In this document: positions 1 through 5,342 of the stretch, piece by piece
How positions within the stretch are numbered: the stretch's first letter is position 1
Layout: each line of letters opens with the position of its first letter
Source of the DNA: Methanobacteriota archaeon
Lineage (GTDB): Archaea; Thermoplasmatota; DTKX01; GCA-020343715
Length of the DNA stretch: 5,342 nucleotides
Assembly: GCA_030597775.1 (NCBI GenBank)
Contig: JAUVRF010000157.1
Coordinates: 1-5,342 of the forward strand
Reading direction: 5' to 3'
Notes under the pieces: generated by a model
Databases searched by the model: none
Told to the model about the DNA's origin: nothing
What the model saw: only the letters and a program-made list of their open reading frames with translations
Program-made: the position numbers and the translations under genes

Positions 1-222
1 GGATATCCTGCCATGGGATAACAGCAATTTAGGAACGATGCTGTCCATCGTCAAGGCGTCCTGGTCGTGGTCCACACGGACCCTCACGTTGTTCATGAGG
101 TGGTCGGTGTCGTTGCGCAGGGTCATCTTGAGGACGAGAACGGACCCCCGATAGGAGATGGATGTCTCGAAATGGGACGTCCACGCATCCTCGACCACAT
201 CGGCCCGGTCTGGTTTCCCCCC
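1..222 (-). other. Start of a cytoplasmic beta-sandwich domain, cut by the window edge
   Basis: Residues about 1707-1780. The key segments are FETSISYRGSVLVLKMTLRN (1724-1743), NNVRVRVDHDQDALTMDSIV (1750-1769) and PKLLLSHGRIS. This fits a beta-sandwich I recall from archaeal proteins, where a 'y.gg.vvLKv.vkN.s...itdV.v.l..D.daL.l..I.P' pattern is followed by 'g..v.lG.I.pGe'. The window ends just before the expected lG.I.pGe part. The domain occurs next to regulatory domains in archaea, and its function is not known to me. The frame continues past position 1, so more of this domain and perhaps others follow. Confidence 0.5.
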
Positions 223-3200
223 CGCGGCCAGTACATCCTCGATGGTCCCGAGGGCAGCATCGGTGGAGCCGTCCATAGAGAGGTCGCCCAGGCGTCTGTA
301 GAGGGTGTCTCGGAAGGCATCGTCCTCCCGTCCACGCAACACGCAGAGCAACCCGGTAGACCCGTGTATCCCGACAAGGACACGATACCCATCCATCTCG
401 AGTACCGCCGACCCCTCCGCACCCATGTTCGACCTGACCTTGTCAAGGGCATCCTGGTAGGGTCCGACGATGTCCTCGACCTTCCCAGTGGAGGCAGTGA
501 CCGTCCCCCTCGGGCCCAGGACCGCGACACCCTCGACGATGACGGTCCGGCTCGGTCCCTCTCCACCCCCGCTCACGACCCTGGTGCCTCCTGGCACGGC
601 GGGTACCGCAGAGGCCCCTGATGGTCCCCCGACGGACGTGGCTCCCTTCTCAACCTCCACGAAGGCACCCAGCTCTGTGGCCTCGGGTCCAGCCAGGGCG
701 GCAGATAGGACCTCGCTGTCCTCGGCGGTCTCGGACGGAGCAGGTCCCAGATCGACCCCCTCGTCCCCGTCGGGCTCGATGGTGGTGCGAACCTCTCCAC
801 GGCGCCGGGCGACCGCGGTGACCGACACCACGACGATCACTGAAAGGGCGATGATCATCAACCACAGCATCCAACCCTGTGATCCATCCGTCCCCGAGCT
901 GGTCCTCTTGGTTATCTCCAGCACCAGGGTCGTGGTGTTCTGGGCACCGGATGGGTCCATGACCGTGAACTGGATGAACGTGTCCCCTGCCCGATCGAGG
1001 GCCCTGAACCGGAACAGCAACCCCTCTTGGGACACGAGACCGACCATCGTCTCATCGAAATCGGTGGTCCAGAAGAGAGCATGGTTGGGGTCGTCCCTGT
1101 CCAGGGTGTAGGCGTTGGGGTCCTGGATGTACACGGAGAGGTCCACGAGGAACTCCTCTAGGACCGACGATTCTCGGGGGTCCAACGTGAAGTGAATGGA
1201 GGGGCCGATGTTGGGAACCTCCTTCCACCGGATGGTCCAGGCCTGTATGGTGATGTCCCTGCCATCGGTGACAGCCAACTGGACGTCCACGAGGACGGTT
1301 CCCTCCAGGAAGGGTGGGTCCCAAGCGATGGTCCCTCCCTGACTGATGGTCATCCCTCCGGGGCCATCGAGCAGGTGATAGCTTAGCACGTCGCCATCGG
1401 GGTCCTCCGCCTCTATAGAGTAGATGTACGGGGTCGCCAGCTTAGCGCCCAGGGGTGGGTCCGAGAGAATGATGGGCGGCAGGTTGTCGGCTCCCTTCGG
1501 GAGATTAACGTGAATGATGATACTGTCCCGGGACGATGCGTAACCGTCGTGGACCTCAACCTCGATCACCACGTCGGCACCGGCAAGGTCCGCCAGGGGG
1601 GTCCATACAAGTCGTGCTTGGATGGTACCCTCGACCCGGGCCCCGTCGGGTCCCTCGGTCATTATTACCGCCATGCCAGATGAGTACAGGTCCTGGATGT
1701 CGATATCGACGATGAACAGCTCTCCCACCATCGCAGTTCCCCAGTCCGGGATCGATATAACGGGTACGTCGTCGTACACGACGGAGATCTCGATCCCGTT
1801 CTCGTTGCCGGCCGCGTCCGTGAGCACGAGGCTCACGGTGTAACTGCCAAGGACATCGAACAGATAGGAGGGTGATACTCCCTCCAGCTGGACAGTCGCC
1901 CTCGCCTCGTTCATGAATGTGACGTACCATGTGTAGCTGGTAATGCCGATGTTGTCGTAGCAGGCGGAGGCGTCGAGAAGGCCGTCCGAGGGTTCGAACA
2001 CGACCGCATTGGAAACGCCCTCGATCACGGGTGGTGTGGTGTCCCGGACCCGTACCCAGAAGGCCTCATGGGCCTGGTTCCCGGCCATGTCCCAGACGGT
2101 CAGGGTGCCCGTGAAGTTGCCCGGGTCAGGGAATGCATAACCGAAGGAGGAGGTCTCCCAGGTCAGGGTCTGGTCGACCACCTCGATGGTCCAGAGGAAG
2201 GTTCCCACATGGGTATCGAAGGCCGGGTTGTTGTCCGTGGTGGCGGTCCCGTCGAAGAAGAACAGGACGTCCTCGTCCACAGTGACATTTCCCGTGAAGC
2301 GGATCACGGGCGGTGTCCTGTCGTTTATCAGGACGATCAACGAGTCCGTCCCGACGTTGCCCGCGGCATCTGTCACTGTGAGGTTGATCCAGTACTTGCC
2401 AGGCACGGAGAAGACGTACTTGGCCTCGTCGCCGATAAGGACCACCTCCACACCGTCCTCGTCGAAGGACCACCGGAAGAGCCCGGTCCTGTGGAAGCTG
2501 GGATCGTTGTCGGAGGAACCCAAGCCGGACAGCGTGACCACGAGGTTCTCGTCGACGACCTGGTCGATCCCTGCCCGGGCGACAGGTGCCTTGACGTCGA
2601 TCAGGTCCAGAACGAGATGGGAGCTTCTGTTGACGAAGTGGTTACCTTGGTAATGGACGCCTTCCCGGGTGTCATCGATCATTATCTCGTGGGGCGTCTT
2701 CCAGGTCCGGTCACCGTCCTCGTCCGTGAACTCGTAGAGCCGCATGATCTGATCGGCCAGGGAGGTGTTGATCACCTCCTCGCCCGTCGCGTCCGTGACG
2801 ATGAGGTACTCTGGTGTGAAGAGCGTTCCCCCCCAGGGGAGAGAGGGTTCGACGGTCACGAACCACAGCACCTCGACCCGTCCCCCACCGGTCGACAGCA
2901 CGGAGGTCCTGTTGAGGGTGGTGTTGAGGAGCCATGCATCACCGCCGTCGCTGGCGTCCACATCGTAGCCCGTGCGACCCGGGACCGCCTGAATGGTGCA
3001 ATTACGCATCTCGACACGACTGCCCACGTGATACGCCCTAATTCCCGTCCCACGGAGGTTGGTCAGCGAGCAGTCCTCGAGGTGGATTATGGAGCCGTTC
3101 ACCTCAAGGGCCGAGCCGACGACATCGTCGAAGGTGCATCCCTTGACGAAGACCTCGGAGCCGCCCCGGACCCGAAGACCAACCTGTGATCCTGAGAGGT

Positions 3201-5342
3201 CAAGGTCCGTGATGGTGATGAACAGGGAGCTGTCGATGTCCAAGCATGCCAGGTTCCAGGTCGGGCATCCGTTGAAGGTGCTATCGCTGATACGGCTCCC
3301 GCCGGAGTTGTCGTGGACCTTGAAGGTACCATTGGTGAACACGCAATCGGAGACGATGAAACCACCCGATCCGATGACCATCATGCCCTGGGTGACACGG
3401 ACACGCCGCATCGTCACGCTGTTCGTGGCGAGAGCACCAGTGCTCGCGTTGGCGTTCAAGAAGCTGCAATCGACCATCAACATCGAGCCCGCGTGCAGGT
3501 CCTCCAAACCCCAGGTCGTGTAGTTGGACACCGTAACGTTGGCGAGGGTCAGGATGGGCCTCTCACCAACCTTGGACTCCAACAACATGGCCATGGGGAC
3601 AAGCCCGCCCCCCTCGAAACTGCAGTCCCTGATGACGGGGGAAGCGGAGAAGGTGCCCTTGATCTCCCAAAGGGCCCACGAAGATGTGAAATCACAACCG
3701 ATCACCTCTGGTCGGGATGTCCCGTTCATCAGTATGGACAGTCTGTTTTCCAAGAAGGTACAGTTCCTCACGACTGGAAGGGAACCTTCGAGTTTCAAGG
3801 CATAATAGCAATCGATGAAGGTCACGTTCCCGATGGCCGCCGAGTCTCCCAAGACCTCCAGCGCGGCTTTGGAATTGCCGAGTCCGCCATCGTGGAATGA
3901 GGAGCTCTGGACGATCAGGCTTCCCTCCGATCTGACCGTAAAATATGGGCCCGGGTAACCCTCTCCAGCAAGGCGCGAACCGTTCATGATGCGCAAGGTC
4001 GATAGGAGGGAGGCCGAGATGCCAGAACCATTAGTAAAGTGGCTGAGGAAGGTCAGGTTCCCGTGGCTTATGTTGAGGCTACCTCCCGGGTTCACCATGA
4101 ACCATCCACGGAACCTCGCTGAGGAATTGACCAGCTCGGAATACCCGTCGCAGGTCCACGAGACGTCGGAGTCCACATCGCCGTCTATGGCCATCGGGCA
4201 GTCGTAGAAGGAGCCGTCCTGGATGTCGAGGTCGGACCCAGAGGTTGCCACCACCGCCCTCGGGGTTCCGAAAAAGACCGTGTTCGCCAGGACATTGTTC
4301 ATCCCAGAATCCGTGAGGTTGACCCCCACGCTGCAATTGCTCAGGATAAGATGATCGATCCTGTTGTTGTGGGTCTGGTTCCCTGTGATCCAGACGGCCG
4401 TGGTCGAGGATGCGATGGTGAGATCGACAAGGGAGCAGTCACGGGTACCGTCGCGAAGCTTGACGGCCGTGGAGTCCACATGGGACAGACTGGAATCGCG
4501 CAACACGACCTCCATGGAGCCGATGATGTCAACAGCCACTTTGGCCTCGAACACGGACATGGTCATGATCGTGACCTTGGTGCACCCCTCGATGACAAGG
4601 GCCTCAACGCCGGACGTCAGCAGGCAATCGACCATGACGACGTTCGAAGTATCGATCATCGAGACCAGGCCATCGGAGCCGTTCACTTGGCACAGGTCCA
4701 TGAGGATGTTGATGCATTGGACAAAGGAGATCCCTTGGATACCGGCATCGACGGTGCAACCCCTGAACACCAGGGCCGTGGAGTTCACGGCCGAGAATCC
4801 AGTGATCGTGGCTCCCTTGGACACTACGTTCCTCAGGGTGACATTGGTCACGTCGACCATCGAGATCGATACGTTGCCGCCGGATAGTGTGACCCGGGTT
4901 AGCGTCACGTCGCCTGGATAGGGTAATGACGTGTTGATGAGCACCACGGTGTCTAGTGCGGTCGCATCTATCCCGACCAGATATAGGCTCCAACAACGTT
5001 CCAGGTAGAAGGCGACATCGGGTTGGCCCAGGATGGTGACGTTCCTGATGTAGCTCGCGCCGACCCTACTGAGGTGTATCGCGTTGTTCATGAAGGAACC
5101 GTTGGAGGTGAGCCCATCCACCGTGAGCTGGCTCAGAAGGTCCGCATAGAGACCAGTGTGTGTGATGTTGGTCAAAGTGAGGTTATGGATATTGGTCAAC
5201 GAGCCGGTCACGTTCATCCCAAAATCGCAGTCCTTGATGAGGACGTTCTCGATGGAGTTGTAATTATGGTCCACTATCAGTCCGGTCCGACAGTTCCTTA
5301 TCGTGCAGTTGCGGATCAGGTTGTTGTTCGATGATAGTTTTA
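1..5342 (-). CDS. Giant single-pass archaeal surface protein with beta-helix, PKD and cadherin-like ectodomain and cytoplasmic module (internal fragment, open at both ends)
   Basis: One frame, with codons on positions 3k+1 to 3k+3 read on the minus strand, is open for 1,780 codons with no stop. Neither the start nor the stop lies in the window, so no initiation site or promoter can be judged. The translation is coherent throughout: Cys/Asn-rich beta-helix coils, then Ig-like repeats with typical VTDAAGN and DPDGD motifs, then one hydrophobic helix followed by RRR, then a cytoplasmic tail with two domains. The N-terminal side should be extracellular and the C-terminal side cytoplasmic by the positive-inside rule. 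About three dozen N-x-S/T sequons lie before the helix and only one clear one after it (residue 1743). Codon use is GC-rich at third positions, with many GTC, GAC and ATC codons, and does not change along the frame, so there is no sign of a fusion of foreign pieces. The likely role is a surface adhesin, binding protein or receptor; the ligand is unknown. No catalytic motif was recognised. Confidence 0.93.
223..546 (-). other. Cytoplasmic alpha/beta domain resembling archaeal longin/roadblock-like regulatory domains
   Basis: Residues about 1599-1706. The layout is a strand pair (TVIVEGVAVLGPRGTVTAS, 1599-1617), an amphipathic helix (VEDIVGPYQDALDKVRSNM, 1621-1639), two or three strands (AVLEMDGYRVLVGIHG then LLCVLRG, 1645-1670) and a second helix (DDAFRDTLYRRLGDL, 1673-1687) followed by a short helix (DAALGTIEDVLAA). 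In many archaeal, notably thermoplasmatal, proteins a similar domain has an 'I.RG...L..v..G..' strand before an 'R..L...L..ie' helix; here the strand reads VGIHGSTGLLCVLRG. Longin/roadblock-type folds usually bind small GTPases or serve as dimerisation platforms in signalling and motility. The family call rests on layout and recalled sequence similarity and needs a profile search. No catalytic residues are apparent. Confidence 0.5.
547..807 (-). other. Cytoplasmic Gly/Pro/acidic linker
   Basis: Residues 1512-1598. After the Arg-rich stop-transfer segment the chain is first acidic (IEPDGDEGVD, 1521-1530, and SETAEDSEV, 1536-1544) and then rich in Gly, Pro, Ala, Ser and Val (around 1567-1597). 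It has no clear strand or helix pattern and no cysteine. It is probably a flexible tether that separates the folded cytoplasmic domains from the membrane. An alternative is an interaction or modification region; nothing specific supports that. Confidence 0.65.
808..873 (-). other. Single transmembrane helix with positive-inside flank
   Basis: Residues 1490-1511 (W, M, L, W, L, M, then I/A/L/S/V-rich up to A1511) form an uncharged stretch of 22 residues. It is preceded by a Ser/Gly/Gln linker and followed at once by Arg1512-Arg1514 and two more Arg within the next six residues. The positive charges place the C-terminal side in the cytoplasm and the beta-helix outside. It is the only hydrophobic segment of membrane length in the window. 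Confidence 0.92.
901..1215 (-). other. Membrane-proximal beta domain, probably Ig/cadherin-like
   Basis: Residues about 1376-1480, between the second cadherin-like domain and the membrane helix. It has alternating hydrophobic strands and acidic turns: SIHFTLDPRESSVLEEFLVD (1381-1400), LSVYIQDPN (1401-1409), HALFWTTDFDE (1420-1430), LLFRFRALDRAGDTFIQFTV (1441-1460) and DPSGAQNTTTLVLEITKRT to the end. The 'A.DRAGDT' and 'V.DPSGA.NTTTLVLEI' segments look like the last strands of another Ig-like unit. I do not recognise a named family. A spacer role next to the membrane fits its position. Confidence 0.55.
1216..1488 (-). other. Cadherin-like/He_PIG-like domain 2
   Basis: Residues about 1285-1375. 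The N-terminal NLPPIILSDPPLGAKLATPY (1286-1305) is followed by YSIEAEDPDGDVLSYHLLDG (1307-1326), PGGMTISQGGTIAWDPP (1327-1343) and VDVQLAVTDGRD (1351-1362). The 'Y.Y.I.A.DPDGD.L.Y.L..gP.GMTI....I.W.P....V....VTDG' sequence is the clearest He_PIG/cadherin-like signature in the protein. The acidic DPDGD motif could take part in calcium binding, as in cadherin-type units; that point is inference. Confidence 0.8.
1489..1767 (-). other. Cadherin-like/He_PIG-like domain 1
   Basis: Residues about 1192-1284. Visible landmarks are PVISIPDWGTAMVGELFIVD (1193-1212), EGPDGARVEGTI (1229-1240), ARLVWTPLADLAGADVVIEV (1242-1261) and VHDGYASSRDSIIIHV (1263-1278). The 'G.A.VGE.F..d' opening, the 'P.GA.v' strand, the 'l.WTP' strand and the final 'v.DG.a...' strand follow the order of bacterial and archaeal dystroglycan-type cadherin-like or putative-Ig domains. 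These are extracellular spacer or binding units; some cadherin-like relatives bind calcium. It passes directly into a second copy. Confidence 0.7.
1768..2040 (-). other. PKD/Ig-like domain 3
   Basis: Residues about 1101-1191. It starts at TTPPVIEGVSNAVVFEPSDG, then ASACYDNIGITSYTWYVTF (1124-1142), YLFDVLGSYTVSLVLTDAAG (1159-1178) and GNENGIEISVVYDD. The 'D.LGSYTVSLVLTDAAGNE' block is a clear PKD signature. It contains the only cysteine (1127) between the beta-helix and the membrane. It is the third copy of the same unit, joined to the preceding one by a TPPV linker. Confidence 0.8.
2041..2319 (-). other. PKD/Ig-like domain 2
   Basis: Residues about 1008-1100. It begins at RTPPVIRFTGNVTVDEDV and continues with FDGTATTDNNP (1029-1039), TFLWTIEVVDQ (1047-1057), FGYAFPDPGNFTGTLTVWDM (1066-1085) and AGNQAHEAFWVRV. 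It lines up with the preceding domain at each landmark (the DGT/DN turn, the central W strand, the F..PG.F/Y strand and the D.AGN turn), so the two look like diverged duplicates. It has sequons at 1018 (NVT) and 1075 (NFT). Confidence 0.8.
2320..2592 (-). other. PKD/Ig-like domain 1
   Basis: Residues about 917-1007. The domain shows the standard PKD order: A.AG.DQVVDENLVVTLSG near the start (921-939), SSDND in the second strand region (942-946), FRWSFDEDG (956-963), YVFSVPGKYWINLTVTDAAG (975-994) and a closing VLIND ahead of TPP. The 'Y.F..PG.Y.I.LTVTDAAGN' block is the best-conserved PKD signature and is intact. PKD domains are extracellular beta-sandwiches used as spacers or for protein and carbohydrate contacts. 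The boundary to the next unit is set by the TPPVI motif. Confidence 0.85.
2593..2880 (-). other. Ig-like/carboxypeptidase-regulatory-like domain after the beta-helix
   Basis: Residues about 821-916 begin with RVEVLWFVTVEPS and contain YLIVTDATGEEVINTS (845-860) and LYEFTDEDGDRTWKTPHEIM (871-890, near the end of the core). The order is a Trp-containing beta strand, a 'V.v.D..G..v' hairpin, a 'D.DGDR' turn and then a 'P..I' strand. It matches the small beta-sandwich that in archaeal surface proteins often follows a PbH1 region and resembles carboxypeptidase regulatory-like domains. The pattern is degenerate, because the usual 'G.pv.gA.V' hairpin is hard to see here. The role is probably as a spacer or helix cap. 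The assignment is by pattern only. Confidence 0.5.
2881..4170 (-). other. Beta-helix module 2 (PbH1-like repeats)
   Basis: Residues about 391-820. The module opens with a stretch rich in aromatic residues (SWTCDGYSE, 394-402, and FRGWFMVNPGGSLNIS, 410-425) that resembles the entry segments I associate with archaeal beta-helix modules, in which a 'V.pGGsL.I' strand starts a new helix. Regular coils follow: IGNVTFIDCYYALKL (503-517), PVVRNCTFLENRLSIL (522-537), PVIRDCSFEGGGL (568-580), LMVDCSFLNANAS (621-633), EVFVKGCTFDDV (729-740), IIHLEDCSLT (751-760) and VEMRNCTIQAV (776-786). The last strands, around NTTLNRTSVLSTGGG (806-820), probably cap the helix. No enzymatic signature was recognised. 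The split into two modules is my inference from the entry-like segment; one continuous interrupted helix is the alternative. Confidence 0.75.
4171..5342 (-). other. Beta-helix module 1 (NosD/PbH1-like repeats), truncated at the window edge
   Basis: Residues 1-390 form irregular coils of about 20-25 residues, in which a short hydrophobic strand is followed by an Asn, Asp or Gly turn. Examples are NNLIRNCTIRNC (residues 6-17), SIENVLIKDCDF (29-40), ALVFRGCTV (189-197), ALVIEGCTKVTIM (247-259) and NNRIDHLILSNCSVGV (325-340). The NNxI...N.....G pattern is typical of NosD/PbH1 repeats, which fold as a right-handed parallel beta-helix. Known relatives are extracellular polysaccharide-binding, polysaccharide-cleaving or adhesive proteins. 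I see no metal site or catalytic Asp/Glu/Arg set that would make this a lyase or hydrolase, so a structural or binding role is more likely. The first coils lie beyond the window edge. The end at about residue 390 is approximate and is set by the change of pattern in the next module. Confidence 0.8.

Noticed and set aside
217..223. C7 run (G7 then AAA on the coding strand) as a programmed frameshift site or sequencing error
   Set aside because: The coding frame is GGG-GGG-AAA, which is not the X-XXY-YYZ phase needed for -1 slippage, and coherent protein sequence continues in the same frame on both sides. A similar run at 2828-2834 is also in frame.
67..1111. Plus-strand open frames opposite the cytoplasmic tail and membrane helix
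   Set aside because: They are Pro/Ser/Thr- or Gly/Asp-rich antisense shadows. The minus-strand frame here encodes a clear membrane helix with an Arg-rich flank and ordered domains.
2068..3189. Plus-strand open frame of 373 codons as a real gene
   Set aside because: It is antisense and in register with a coherent beta-helix/PKD coding frame, its composition is explained by GTC/GAC reverse complementarity, and its translation has no domain-like pattern.
4380..4800. Repeated 'gacggccgtgg' short words as a DNA repeat array
   Set aside because: They occur a few times at uneven spacing and encode the recurring S-T-A-[VL] strand of beta-helix coils, so protein repetition explains them.
4351..4921. 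Overlapping plus-strand open frames of about 180 codons
   Set aside because: Both lie opposite beta-helix coils of the minus-strand gene. Their translations are low-complexity (His/Asp-rich or Ser/Thr-rich) with no recognisable fold.
2881..5342. Pectate-lyase or glycoside-hydrolase activity of the beta-helix
   Set aside because: The fold type is shared with such enzymes, but no convincing catalytic Asp/Arg/Lys cluster or calcium-binding lyase motif was visible, so only a structural or binding role is supported.

Overview
The window is filled end to end by one minus-strand reading frame. I translated every codon from 5340 down to 1: 1,780 codons without a stop, with the frame still open at both edges. 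It is therefore an internal piece of a single very large gene, and the start codon, signal peptide, promoter and stop all lie outside. Residue numbers below count from the first complete codon (5340-5338) and are not true protein positions. I see no second gene, RNA gene, mobile element, CRISPR array or intergenic regulatory site.

The protein looks like a giant archaeal cell-surface protein anchored by one membrane helix. In protein order (high to low coordinates) it has: a NosD/PbH1-like right-handed parallel beta-helix (about residues 1-390); a second beta-helix module (about 391-820); an Ig-like domain (821-916); three PKD/Ig-like domains (917-1191); two cadherin-like/He_PIG-like domains (1192-1375); a membrane-proximal beta domain (1376-1489); one transmembrane helix followed by Arg-Arg-Arg (1490-1514); a Gly/Pro/acidic linker (about 1512-1598); an alpha/beta domain resembling archaeal longin/roadblock-like regulatory domains (about 1599-1706); and the start of a beta-sandwich domain that runs off the window (1707-1780).

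The organism is probably an archaeon of moderately high GC content, and I lean towards the Thermoplasmatota. The reasons are the stacking of PbH1, PKD and cadherin-like domains above one C-terminal membrane helix, the archaeal-looking cytoplasmic pair of domains, the many N-glycosylation sequons and the use of AGG/ATA codons. This placement rests on recalled family architecture, not on a search.

The most interesting aspect is that a long extracellular beta-helix stalk, of the kind seen in adhesins or polysaccharide-binding proteins, is joined through one membrane helix to a folded cytoplasmic module instead of ending just inside the membrane. This suggests surface sensing or tethering of the surface structure to internal machinery. 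That function is inference.
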